Part shown: piece after piece, positions 23,590 through 35,603 of the stretch
Position numbering within the stretch: the stretch's first letter is position 1
Layout of the letters: the number at the start of each line of letters is the position of its first letter
Origin: Prosapia bicincta
Lineage: Eukaryota; Arthropoda; Insecta; Hemiptera; Cercopidae
Assembly: GCA_036971475.1 (NCBI GenBank)
Contig: JBAIZL010000002.1
Coordinates: 230,229,643 to 230,293,642, forward strand
Direction of reading: 5' to 3'
Length of the DNA: 64,000 bases
Notes under the pieces: model-generated
The model's input: only the letters and a program-made list of their open reading frames with translations
Databases searched by the model: none
What the model was told of the DNA's origin: nothing
Translations under genes and position numbers: made by a program

Positions 23590-25138
23590 GACATTGAAAC
23601 CTCAAAGAAAAACTTGACATTCTAGATCGATACGGTAAATTACAAAACAGAGAGAAACTACGAGTCAAAGAAACGCTGCTTTACAAGTTGGCGTTTCGCA
23701 AACTGTCTTATGTAAAATGTTGAAGAACAAAGACTCCTTGTCATTATCTAAATGTAGTGAAAATGTTGACAGCAAAAGAAATCGTTAAGGGAAGGATCCA
23801 TAGTTAGAATCAGTTTTGAAATTATGGTTTATGAGAAATATGTTCGAGTTGATGGCTCATTAATGCGTCAATAAGTAGAGGATCTTGCAGAAAAATAACG
23901 AATATGAACAATATTTCAACAATGTGTTACTAGAAGATTACAGACAATCTCATATTGAAGGATTCATTGTGAGAAATTAAAAACATTTGAAAGTGTAAAT
24001 AAGATTGAAATATTTTATGTAATTACGTGTGTCATGAAGTTCAATTACGTAGTTCAATACTTCTTTCAGTTCAATTAGAGTTCTAAAAAATCTACAATGG
24101 AATAAAATAATCTGAAGTGACTTATGTTTGCAAAATATAACAAGTAGAAGATCTAGTTACAAAATTTTACTACATTACATAAAACTGTCTGGAGGTGTAA
24201 ATTTTGGTAAGTAATCTCTCGTAATTTCCCTGTGCCTGAATTATATTGTAGTTGTAGTGTTTTATAGTTAAAATGACAATATAATTCTAGTCCTACATAC
24301 CATTGAGTGAACACTTCTGACCGTAATACAGTGAGCTCAATATGGTACTTCTGTACATTGTGATTATCCAGTCCGTTATTGTTATCAAATATGCTTCTGA
24401 CAAATATGATTACAATAAGCGACAGATATTGTTATTATGGTTTTCATTCTATTATAAATATATTTACCCATTTGATTTCATCAATTAGTCTATTTCGTCT
24501 ATTTACGTTCAAAGATTTTGTTTAGTTTTGTCATGTTATTTCTTTTTTTCAGAAACATTTATCATTTCATTTTTTTCTCCCATGTTTTATTTCTCACAGT
24601 CCCTACTAATGTTTGGCATGACTTCAGAGTATCTCTATAGACTTTAATACGACAAGCATTTGAATAATATTGCGCATACATTATTATTTTCACGTATATG
24701 ATTGTTAGGATTCATATACATACCCTATCTTTGTTCCTTATAAAACTGTTACCTATCTTGTATCATGCGTAGGGTCTTTTGTGCTATATACCTCTTGACT
24801 CCGAAACATACGCTAGGTGCAGTCTTTTACCGTGAATATTTGTACTTTTTTATGCTTTTTGCCTATCTATAGCTTACTGCGATATAAAAAACACAGTTTT
24901 TTCCGCTATACTAATATGTTGAAGGTTACAAATTCTGGGCATAACAACTAACTAAATGACCTAATTACACAAAATACTCGAATACAACTGTCTGAATAGG
25001 GAAAAAACAAAAACCACCAAAAAACTGGTCCGACGGCAAGGTGCCTTGCTGAATAAAGACGCTTACTTTATTTTCATATGACGTTCGGATATCATTGGTT
25101 CCGGATATGGATGGCCGGATATGAGAGGTTCTACTATA
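23590..25138 (+). mobile_element. Tigger/pogo-like DNA transposon, heavily decayed
   Basis: The left part encodes the remains of a CENP-B/Tigger-type DNA-binding region. The right end reads GGCCGGATATGAGAGG then TTCTACTA, ending at 25136 before TA, close to classical Tigger ends (CCTCTCATATCCGG on the other strand). The middle 1 kb has no readable catalytic domain. A left inverted repeat was not found. Confidence 0.65.
23600..23930 (+). pseudogene. CENP-B/Tigger N-terminal helix-turn-helix remnant
   Basis: Pieces in shifting frames: LDILDRYGKLQNREKLRVKE, then VGVSQTVLCKMLKNKDSL, then LESVLKLWFMRNMFE. These follow the order of the CENP-B-type N-terminal HTH and the start of the second HTH ('L..WF..') in Tigger transposases. 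At least three frame changes are present. No DDE domain follows. Confidence 0.6.
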
Positions 25139-25398
25139 CTACTCTTTTCCTATTTCCACTTCAGTACCAAGAGGATACCTTTAACCATGCCTTTCTATAG
25201 TTTCTATAGTTAGCCTTTCTTGTTATACTTTTATCTAGTGTGTGGACACCTCAGTTAGCCGCAGTAAAGAGTAGTTACACAGGTGAAAACCCTGTACAAT
25301 TATTGTTCAACTATAACCGTAATCACAATCATTTTCATATATATATATATATATATTGATATTTAACGTTATCCATTGTTTTTCCGTTGCACTGACTT
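25139..25398. repeat. AT-rich spacer with (TA)n tract
   Basis: A (TA)9 tract at about 25339-25356 lies 43 bp before the left arm of the PLE fold-back unit. No gene. Confidence 0.6.
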
Positions 25399-25464
25399 TA
25401 TGAAGTTAATTTATTACTATTGTAAGTAATTTTATCCACCATTAAGTGCAATAATTTTACCTTG

Positions 25465-25508
25465 AGTGATGAGGCACCTTTCGGTCAATTGACCATTGTC
25501 GAATCACT
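25465..25508 (-). ncRNA. Minimal hammerhead candidate at PLE 3' end
   Basis: Stem I AGTGAT/ATCACT (perfect 6 bp), core TCGACAA (degenerate), spacer T, stem II GGTC-AATT-GACC, GAAA, stem III A-GGTGCC-T (self-complementary with two G-T wobbles), C at the cleavage position. It overlaps the stop codon of the endonuclease frame, so ribozyme and coding end share bases. Confidence 0.48.
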
Positions 25509-26136
25509 GATGTTTTTCTGTTGTAGATGTTCGGTCTGTGAAGTTGGTGTTTGTTGACGTTACGCGCACTTTTTCTTGATCTGTGTGTATGATATTTCTA
25601 TATAGTATGTCTTCTGTATATGTTGTTTGTAGATTCATTAAATTGTTGTGTATGTTTTTATAAATGTGGTATTTTTCTAGTGAGTTTAGTTCTATTGGGT
25701 TGTTATTTATTTCAAGTATGGTTAGGTTATTTTCGTAATTTGTTATTTCGTGTTTATGGGATATTAGGTGTGCTGCAACATTTGATACTTTAGAATTTTT
25801 GTTTTTGAATGCTCTATAATGTTCTTCAAATCTTATTTTAAATGTTCTGGTTGTTTTTCCTATGTAAAAAGCGTTACAGTTGTTGCTGTGATTTTGTAAA
25901 TTCCTGATAGGTTATGTTTTTCTGAATTTGTTTTGTGGTTTGTGTTATTAAGATATTTTATTATTTTGTTGTTTGGTTTGTAAGTTGGAGTGTAGTATTC
26001 TTTGTTGTAAATATTTGTTATTTTTTCTATTTTGTTATTGGTGTATTTATATTTTAGGTAGATTTTTTTATTTTCATTATTTTCGTGTTCCGGTTGTAGT
26101 GTTGTGTTGACATTAGGTTTTTTTGTGAATTTAATG
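25504..26136 (-). pseudogene. PLE GIY-YIG endonuclease, one frameshift
   Basis: On the - strand the frame reads CIKFTKKPNVNTTLQPEHEN, then a Lys/Asn/Tyr-rich linker, then SGIYKITA where one base is missing, then NAFYIGKTTRTFKIRFEEHY, AAHLISHKHEI and LEKYHIYKNIHNN, ending with the stop at 25504-25506. GIY and YIG, the downstream Arg and the His/Glu region (EEHY) are present, so the nuclease fold is nearly intact. The RT domain is absent by 5' truncation. This is the best-preserved PLE in the window; the single-base loss at the GIY-to-YIG loop inactivates it. Confidence 0.8.
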
Positions 26137-26283
26137 CATATATTTTTTTTTTTTTTTTTTTACAAACAACATATACAGAAGACATACTATATAGAAATAT
26201 CATACACACAGATCAAGAAAAAGTGCGCGTAACGTCAACAAACACCAACTTCACAGACCGAACATCTACAACAGAAAAACATC

Positions 26284-26327
26284 AGTGATTCGACAATGGT
26301 CAATTGACCGAAAGGTGCCTCATCACT
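26284..26327 (+). ncRNA. Inverted copy of the hammerhead candidate
   Basis: Identical to the 25465-25508 motif but on the + strand, in the right inverted arm. Confidence 0.45.
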
Positions 26328-26387
26328 CAAGGTAAAATTATTGCACTTAATGGTGGATAAAATTACTTACAATAGTAATAAATTAAC

Positions 26388-26390
<3 letters not shown>

Positions 26391-26442
<52 letters not shown>
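26391..26442. repeat. (TA)n microsatellite
   Basis: About 26 TA units directly abutting the right PLE arm. Confidence 0.94.
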
Positions 26443-26445
<3 letters not shown>

Positions 26446-29400
26446 TAATCATTAGGGTTGACCTATTTTCGTAAATTACACCCAAGAAAACATTTTCCTG
26501 TATATACAGACAGCAATGTTTCTGACCTTGGAATTTCTGTAAAGTATTACCTCTATTTATATGATGATTGAATAGGTTTTTAAAAAAACTTCTATTTTGA
26601 CGTATGAGTACATATTGCAAATTTGAATTGAATTTTAAAACTGTCTTAAACTTTTCTTGTATTTTGAAAACCAGATATTTAAATATTTTTCTTTGGCAGC
26701 ACTGCGTGATTAATTAAGTAGGCAGGGCGGGAGACAGGGTTGCAAGTTATGACCAGAGTGAAATATCCCTTGATTATTCCCAGCCAAGAAAAGAATTCCC
26801 TCTATCTTGCTCTCTCGAGACATTTTTACTTTCTAGACTTTCAAATTATCAAGAAATTAGTTTCGCGGGGCTTAACTCTCCCTTCCCACTTCCCGTCTCT
26901 GATAAACCCATCCAGTTCTGTTTTACATAAACCGAGCTCTCGTCGTTCTAGTATGTTGTCTAAACTTTCTGAAAAAAACGTCTTTACTTTATGTAAAATA
27001 CTTCTGTAAATCCTTGGTTTCCTTTTCTTAATTAAAATTGAAAGATTTGTATGCAATAACAAACAAAGTTTTAAATATTTTCCACTTTCTTCTATGAAGT
27101 TTTACAAATCAAATTGTCTTGCCAAGTGCATAATGTAGGAAAATTATTTTCATTAAAAAAATTTGAGAAACACGTATGACTTACTTGGCTTAGTATTCTA
27201 ATGATGCACATAAATTATAGCTGTAGGTATATAACAGAAGATAGTACTACTAAGGGTCTCCAAATATTAAAGGTTATTAACATTACAGGAATATAATTTT
27301 ATAACGTTTAATTAACTACACTTTAAAGTTCTAGAAATCCCTGGAATCTTTTAACGACATAATGTCATGCTCAGGTTGCTTTTCGCTTAAGCTACTCCAG
27401 CTTGAGTCACAAATGTCTTCTACAACAATCCTCATTCTTTGTGAATTAACCAAAGAAAGAGTGCCCACAGGAGAAAAATATAAATTAATTGTCAGTCTCT
27501 TACTTATGCCAAATAAAAGGCCTTGGGTATAGCTTTTGGTTAAAACTCGACAAATATTAAATAGAACATAATGCCCTTTTATTTTTAGACTTTAAATGCA
27601 AAAATAATTGTTTTTAAATCTTTAGTGGTTATGAACATTGTACAACATAAAACAACACAGCTGTACGGGTACATAAAAAAAGAGATTGGTTTGAATTCAC
27701 ATAAGTTGAACTAAGAAGAGTTATGCCATTTTTCAGTACTAACTACAGATTTTTGAAAACCATTTGATTTTTAGGTTTGCATTTACTTCCAGCTACATCG
27801 TATGCTCGATATTACTTCAGCACAAGACATCGGAATATTGGCAACCACTGCTGAATCATCTTCAAGGTTTGGTTTCTTTAGCACCTTTACTTACGTTGGT
27901 AGTCACTTTACTTCAGTAATGACCCATCAAAATGAATGAAGAAAAATACCGTAATACAAATTGGTCAAAAATAATTAAAAGAGAAGATTTTGAAAGTATT
28001 TTAATCCATCTTATCAGAATGAAGTGAAATGAAAGCAACCCAGTCCTTAAGTACAACGAGTTTGAGGGATATGGAGGAATTATATTTTAAAATTACCTTG
28101 AGAGTTTTATTTGAGATATAGTCGTATGAATGTTTATATGGTAATTGTAACCCTGACATACATAAATTCTAGGCTATTTAGGAATCGGCGGGAAACGCAA
28201 TGAATCCTTCAGATGTCTCTAGGATGCTCGTTGAGGGGTGAGGGTGATAAGGCCAAAACGTATTGTGAAATATCAGGTAGATGTGTGTCTTTGATTTCCA
28301 ACACGTCTTGATGAAGAACAGGATTTAAGTTTATATCTGAGAGCGTTTTAGAGTTTGAAATATGTGTACTTTATTAGACAGACCTTTAAGACCTTGGTGT
28401 GACCTTGACGATATTCGCAGAGTTCTCACTTCTAGGCAATATCGTTAACTTTAACGTCTTGCTGTTTGTGGAAATTAGAGATCTCGTGTGGACAATGAGT
28501 CCCCAAACAGGGGACTATTGTTATCTATTAACAATTGGCATCTTGGAAAGTGTTTGTTAACCGTGCGTAGATAACGTCACATCGACTTTGTGAGATGAAA
28601 ATAAAATTTATGTGTAGCCTATTTGCGACAACCTGGAGCCTGTTAGCCTAGTTGGACAACCGGGAACGCCAACTGATTTCACAATAGGAAACTTTCTGCC
28701 AGATAGTTTTCTAAACCCAGAACAGCTGAGCAGCAACTATCACCGAAGATGAAAATTTAGATTTTACGTTATAACTTTTTCCAGACCTGAAAAATCAACG
28801 TTAGTACCGAGAAAAGTTTTTCCTAAATTCTTCTATAAAACTCCAGTTTAACGCTTTTTAAGTTGTTACTCAACCCAAATAAAACCACTGGTATATGTTA
28901 CTTGAACTAAAACAGTGACGCGAACCTTATTTAGACCGCTAAAAGCCTAATAAATAAAAAAACTATAGTACAAATAATTACACATCAAGCTATATTTGTG
29001 AAATCCCCATAGCATATTCCTACGATTTTCGGCCAAACAGGAAATCTATGATGTATTGATTAAACAATAGATATAATTGTATGCATCAATGTGTTAGGGG
29101 GGCATGACTTCCAGTTAAACCGATTATAATAAGAAAACTTAGGCTATAATAAAGATAACTGACTAACAGTGTAAAATGAAATAATTTTAAATAATTGACT
29201 GTGTTCCACAAGTTCATATTTACATCCTTTTGAAAATTACACTGAAACTCAATGCAACATTTAAGAATTTTTATAACCGAATTTTAAAACCTGTCAGAAT
29301 TTGACTTGAGTTTTTATATACCGGCTTTGCTTTAAAATTAAAATGTAGACAGGTCTTACTTAGTAAGTTGGTTCGCCATAAAACGAGTAGGATTCTTGCT

Positions 29401-29785
29401 AAATGTGTTGCATCTCCTGACTTTTTATAGGCAGCTATAAAGATATCTCTCAAAATATTAGTGAATGTTAGATAATTTGATTTCTATCAAAATTAAGGTA
29501 CTAATTCTTTAATAATAAAATTACCCTAATTGCATTTCGGGCAAAAATTGGTTGTTATATCTTTAAAAATGGTTACTTTTTAATGGGGACGTAGTCTACA
29601 TTATATAAGAATAAAATATTTGTTTTTAGAGGTTTTTGAGCATTATTTATTTAATGTTACAGTATATAATTATGTTACGTTTAGATTATTTTATACAATG
29701 TTTAGTCATACTTCTGAATGTTTTAAATAAAAGCAATAATTCTATAAATTAAAGCCTAGTTTGTGAGATTAAATATATATTAAAT
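26443..29785. other. Mostly AT-rich DNA with GC-richer islets
   Basis: At 26690-27010 a balanced-composition islet carries an 89-codon + frame and a 73-codon - frame, neither recognised. Further richer stretches at 28180-28290 and 28610-28720 lack open frames. At 27795-27880 the - strand reads CTTGAAGATGATTCAGCAG, similar to PLE tails, but without hammerhead pairing. No host gene is supported. Confidence 0.4.
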
Positions 29786-29972
29786 GTACACTAGTAAACA
29801 CGTTTCTCACAATAGAAATTGTATTGGTCATCGCCTGTTTACGGCAACCAAATTGCTCCCATTATGTTACACTCCCTGTTGTAGTTTATTCATTGATGAG
29901 GGCTATATGGTTGTCGAAAACCGGTAATGAGTAATAAAATTTGTGTTGTGTGAAAAGTGTTTACTAGTGCAC
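29786..29972. mobile_element. 187-bp inverted-repeat unit carrying a hammerhead-like motif
   Basis: GTACACTAGTAAACACG (from 29786) at the left and GTGTTTACTAGTGCAC (ending 29972) at the right are imperfect inverted repeats of about 23 bp. Between them is a hammerhead-like motif and no ORF. The unit could be a minimal PLE derivative or a retrozyme-like nonautonomous element; a MITE is the alternative. No clear target duplication was found. Confidence 0.45.
29886..29934 (+). ncRNA. Hammerhead-like motif with long stem I
   Basis: Stem I TTATTCAT pairs with ATGAGTAA over 8 bp (one G-T). Core TTGATGA differs from CTGATGA at the first base only. Stem II GGC/GTC is about 3 bp with a 9-base loop. 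GAAA is followed by the palindrome ACCGGT and AA. The stem III offset by one base weakens the case. Confidence 0.38.
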
Positions 29973-30416
29973 ATTCGAGAGACTGTTTCATGTTTAACAT
30001 AACGATGTAGCATGTCTCTTGAATTTAGGGAAAAGTCAATCAGTTATTTTTTTGGTAACATAATATTTGTTATTATAAGAGTAACAATGGAATATAATAT
30101 AGATAATTCAGCTGTTATACGTAAAAATAAAAATTAAATTAAAATAAATGCTATAGTTTTAACTCTTTATCAAATTATGATAAATATGGGAAATTTTGCC
30201 AACACCAATTCAATTGATATAGTCTACCTCATAGCGTAATTTTAGCGGTTAATGTTTTTATAACTGAAAATGAACTTTATCATTAATTTATATCAAAGAA
30301 ATAATTATAAGAGAATAGTTGGTTATTTTTCTAAAGCATCCCCCTTGTTCTATTCATTTTTGTTTTCATTATACAGTATTATACTACAGTAAAATCATTT
30401 GTCATATTCACTGCGT

Positions 30417-30418
<2 letters not shown>
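29973..30418. other. AT-rich DNA without a gene
   Basis: No feature recognised. Confidence 0.5.
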
Positions 30419-30505
<87 letters not shown>

Positions 30506-30545
30506 GCGCGCGTGTGTATTTGTGTGTGAGTGTGTGGGAGAGAGA
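30419..30545. repeat. (GT)n microsatellite with a (CG)n core
   Basis: About 27 GT units, a GTG slip, further GT, then about eight CG units at 30496-30512, GT again and a GAGAGA tail. The CG/GT alternation is a strong Z-DNA-type pattern. Val-Cys and His-Thr frames here are artefacts. Confidence 0.94.
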
Positions 30546-33500
30546 GAGCACCCAATTCTGGTACTGTATACAAAGATTTTTATGTAAGTCGACTATTTAT
30601 CGTTCGTCCAACATAACTGCGGGAATTCAAAACAACTTCCTAATTTCCATCTACGAAGAAGAACGTTCTTGCAGGAAAATTTAGGTGCAAAAGAATTTCC
30701 CGAACTTTAAAGACAAGGCTTTAAAATATACTAGTGGAAAGTTGTGGAAATATACTAGTTGAAATTACTAGTAGGGCTATAGTCCAATATTTTAATAATA
30801 TCTGCACTATAGTAGAATAGATAGATATTGCTTGAAAGAAGTTTCAGAAGCATCAGGATATTTTAGTTTATCATGCGGGAACTGCTACTCCAAAGTATGG
30901 AATAAAATAATCAAACACAGTAGGACAGATCACTAAACATATTTGAAGTGATAACTTCTCGACGCGCGGTGAACAAAATATTAGATTAAATCATTGCTTT
31001 CGTGTCACACTATTTCTGAAACGCATACCTTACAGCTGATATTTCCATCAGGTTACGCTTTGAGTCACCTCAAAGTGATTAAAATGGTAACATATGATTT
31101 CATGTAACAGCTCATTTTGTGTTATAGTTTATGTTGTAGAACAATCGTTTTACACGTAGATTGTTATTAAATAGTTTTGATCAGTTAATAAATATATACT
31201 TAATTTAAATTTTGATAAACCTTAACACAAATCTTTCAATGTAACGATAACAACAAGCTATGTGTTTTTAATCCAATTTTTGTTTAGGCCCGTCCTATAG
31301 ACTTTTTAAAGAACTGATTGAATTGAATTTGTTTTAAAAATATTTGTATTCAGTAAACATCTAATAAATGTTTTTTGTTAACCTTATTATTTTATTATTA
31401 ACTGCAATAAATTAGTCTTTATTAAATACATTCTACAAATAAAGATGTAAACATCTAATAAAAAATATATATACTCATATTATTCACGACTGACGACAAA
31501 ACTTTGTGACACCATTAGCTCTATTTTGTTATTACCTCTCTCTGGACTCACCCTAGTGCCAGAACCAAATTTTTTTAATATGAGATTTGTTTAATTCGAA
31601 AATTATGAGATTTACTACATAACAATCTTATATTTGTATCAGTAATGAATTTCAAAAACTTTTGCTGTCCGTAACTTTTAACCAAGAACCTACATAAACC
31701 ATGTTTTTGTAGACTTTAATGCCACATTTCCGCCCAGTTTTTATTTAACAGCTGTAAAAACGGAACGTTAAAGTCTCTAAACTCCTTATATTTTACTTAA
31801 CCTAACATATTCAAGTTTTTCAACCAACTCTGAAGAGAATATTAAAAATAACTTTCAGAAAGGGGTTGAGGAAAAAACAACAAAATAAATATAATAAAAA
31901 AGGGTGGAAAATCTCCGCGTAAGAAGTTGTTTTGTTCGATATAGCACGAGAGGGTTTTTTTAAGGAGGGGTGATTTAAGTCGGGGGCATGAAAAAAAAAC
32001 TGCAGCGAAATTCTCAGACTGTAATGAAGAAAATCTTTTATAAAAAGGAAGTGGTGTTTATGAAACAGGCGTTTGTAGCGTGAGTGCGAGAGAGAGCGTT
32101 TCGGAGGGTGGGAAATTTACAACCTTGCAATCTCCAACCCCAAACCACCCCTACATCCTGAAGGAAGTTGCATTTTACATTGGGGAGGAATTATTTTAAT
32201 TCTATATTTGTTAGGTTTATCATGAACCGAGATTTATGGGTTTCGTGTCCCTAGCTCCGGAATAAGGCCGGCCCAATGAAACATGCCTGATGTAGTTTCC
32301 TTCTTTTAACCGACTTTTAATTTCATAAAATATTATTTTTCAAATTAATTTCTTCTCTTTATCTGTTAAAGTTTCTTACGAGCATTTTATTTTGAACTAT
32401 TAAAATATTCAAAAGTTTAAAAACGTATGATAAAAAACTAATAATAAATTTGGTATAGGGTAAAAATAAATATTCAATATATGATGCTAATGGCTTACAT
32501 TACAAAAAAATGTCATTCTTTAATTATAAATAATTATTTTAAGTTGACGATAACTAAATTTAATAAAAATAAATTCGAAAAACATTTGATACTATGCTAT
32601 GTCATATATAGACTCGACTAAATATATTAGACTATAATATATGTAGAATAGAAATAAATAAATAAATATATACATAGTCTCAGAAACATTTTTAATGAAT
32701 GAGTAAGGTGAAGTAAAAAACTTGGTGGTATGAAAAACGTCACATTGCTTTGACGATTCCTTATACCAGTCAAACCGTTTATGTGATTGATAAAGATTTA
32801 GGCCTACTACAAATAGAAAACTTACAAGTCTCCCCTCAGTAACCCTCCATTTCATCTCTAAGACGAAGTCCCTTAACACCATTTACGATATAGGTGACCT
32901 AGACTATCTATTACTATAAAATCAGTATTTAATCCTTAAATTCGAATTCATGAAGTTAACTTGGTAATAATTTTTAAAACGCCGAAAGAAATCATTTTTC
33001 GAAATAAATTAGTTTTTTCGCTCTTAAATAACCTCACCTTTCCTGGAATCTGTGATAATGTAATGTAATTAAATCAACAATAATTTATTATTTATTTTGA
33101 TATACAGCTCGAAATTTCCGTGAGTTTGTTAAACAATCGATATCTAGGGTTTTCAGTCCCGTGTAAGTTTTTATTACTTCTGGATTTCCCCTTAGGTCCG
33201 CGCTGCCTTCATTCATAATTTTTTTGTAAGCATCTTATTTTTTATTATTTTTTTTGGACTCCTTTCCTTAACGGTTCTTTCTTTTGTTATTCTTTTTCTA
33301 ATCTGTGTCACTGAGATCTACCCTGCAATATCATATCATTAACAGCTATTTATGGTAAAGTAGGTTATTATGACGCCCACTTCTTCGTTTAATGACGAAC
33401 CTTCGTATCATCTTCCATATTTACTTTTTTATTTTTCTAATAGGTAGATTTAATTAGTACTATTTCTGTTGTTTGTATAATTAATTACATTATTTAACAA

Positions 33501-35603
33501 AATGCGAGACTGCAATTAATATGTGAGTATTGCTACCAAAGTAGATTACATATTGTACACCGTTTATGTGTGGTTGTCTTTTTCAACAAAACCAAATACA
33601 CCATTTTGTTTCATTTCTATATTTTTTCACACAATATTGTATCTTGTAAATACTTTATATTACCATAACGATCTGCAACCACTAGATTTACTATAGTGGC
33701 ATATAGCTCTGCTTCATCTCGTATCGCACGAAGTTTAAAGACTATATCAGACTCTAGGGTGCAGATGGTTATGGTAACGTGAAATACGATTCTCACTTAT
33801 GAAAGCGATTCTTTCTATTCGGTTAAACATTTCCTGATTTTAAGAAAAAAGACTTCTGCTAGTGGATTCCTGTAACATGTTCAACCTTTATCTATCGATT
33901 TAACGTTTTTAATTTAGTTCGCCAATGTGACTCTTATAGAATCTAGAGAAATCGTTTATGTAGTGATAAATCTGGTAATACATTTGTTACGGAACGTTTT
34001 AATTCGTATAGGATACCAAATCTGGTGAAATGATTTTAGTTTTCCTAGTCATGTTTATTGTGCTTTGCTTGCTAGTTATTTATGTAAAGTGTTTACCTTC
34101 AATTTAACTAGTTTTGCCTAATAGACTATTTTGAAAGTTTCCCTAATTAAAATACAATAGATATTTTACGATTGAAGTGCAAGTACTTGATTAATTATTT
34201 ATAAACCTATTCAGAAAAGATAGTAAAGCAAGGCTTAAACACTTTTCAGAATGGAAAGCAACCCGGAACCGTGACCAATTTAAAGCCTACTAAAATATCA
34301 TGAAATAGGGGAAGATGAAAGACTAAGACAATTTTTTATTATCTTACTGAAGTAGATCATGGACTCTAACAAAAGGATAAAATTACGTGTTTATTATGTA
34401 TTTCATATCAAAGGGAATACAATATCAGGATATCGTTAGAACTTTATTAACTTGTATCTATTCTATCTATTGGACAGATTAGATTATCCATATAAACTCA
34501 TATAAACAGTGACATCAACATTAGAACCAGTATGGTAACTCATAAGGAAATTACTGTGAAACATAAGTTATTTAAAATTAACTCAAATAAGATGTGTTTT
34601 TTTTTCATTTAAAGCTTTACAAAACCCATTAAACAAATCACACATTTCATCTTCAATTTCCTAAAACCCAAGTCATTTTCACCATCGAATTCAATCATTA
34701 AGGTTTTAGATATGTCGCGCATCGGTAATGCAAGAACATCACCTGACATTCAAGTGCAAATAATTGTAAGAAATAATCTTATGAAAGTATTATATAAATA
34801 GGCCTATTGTTATTCATATTGCGATCGTGATAATGCTAGTTATAAAATGAGTATCTTTAGTGAGCTACTGTCTACAAGCACCCAGGCTACCACAATAAGG
34901 CATAATAAACGAGCTCAGGAAGTGGTATTCCTTTAGTTCGCACCTTCCACAGTTAGATGGTGATGCTAATGTCCACCCAACTGTCGTCATGGTCTATAAA
35001 TTACTCCATTTAGATAAAAACATTTATTTCTCACAATGACACCCTTTTTGTTGGAAATTATGGAGATTCCCTGAACGGAAGCAACACGCGGGGTAGGTTC
35101 CCTTAGGGGCTATAATTATTCCTGTTCCTCTTTCAGAGCTTTAGGAACTTACTGTTCGTATTTTGGTTGGTCAGTTTCCTGTGGCTAGTTTTACACTGAC
35201 AGTAAGGAGAAGAAGCACATATATACTATTTTAAAGCAATGTGCTTTGTAACCGCGTTGTTATACCAATAAAAGGTTTTATAATATCTGACAATTTGGAG
35301 ATATTGTACTGAGACGAAACATGAATTTTTCTTCTTAAGTCTCTTCATAATTACTTTTTGGGTAATAATTTTATCCGATCCTATTATTCTTACACATAAT
35401 CATTATTCATAAGAATAATGACTCTTATTCTTATTCTTATAGTTCTTATTTCATTTTGAATTAGACATAAAGTCAGCAGAAAAGGATTCTGGTTAAGTGA
35501 GAGGTGTTTAACGTCCTGTATGGTATCTAACTCTCCCTCCGGTAGTATCCAATAAACAGAGAAAGCACACGTCATTACTTTCAACAAACAATCTCACTCA
35601 CAA
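30546..35603. other. Long region without a recognised gene
   Basis: Mostly AT-rich. A GC-richer islet at about 32040-32290 contains GAGAGAGAGCG (GAGA-type) and CCAACCCCAAACCACCCC but no ORF. Another at about 34960-35240 also lacks ORFs. Frames at 32592-32882 (-) and 35390-35587 (-) show no recognisable domain. TAGGCCTA octamers occur near 32800 and 34800. Confidence 0.4.

Larger units (their letters stand above)
25399..26393 (-). mobile_element. Penelope-like element in inverted 233-bp arms
   Basis: Arms 25399-25631 and 26161-26393 are inverted copies of equal length, apparently identical, separated by 529 bp. The left arm contains the 3' end of a PLE coding region and its tail. The right arm is the same 3' end in opposite orientation, placed upstream of the truncated ORF. 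A T16 run on + (A16 on the coding strand) at about 26143-26160 marks the junction. PLEs are known for such inverted pseudo-terminal repeats and 5' truncation. A (TA)n tract abuts the right arm. Identity of the arms implies a recent or converted structure. Confidence 0.88.

Noticed and set aside
27795..27880. Hammerhead ribozyme at CTTGAAGATGATTCAGCAG on the - strand
   Set aside because: No GAAA at the expected place and no stem I; resembles a PLE tail only.
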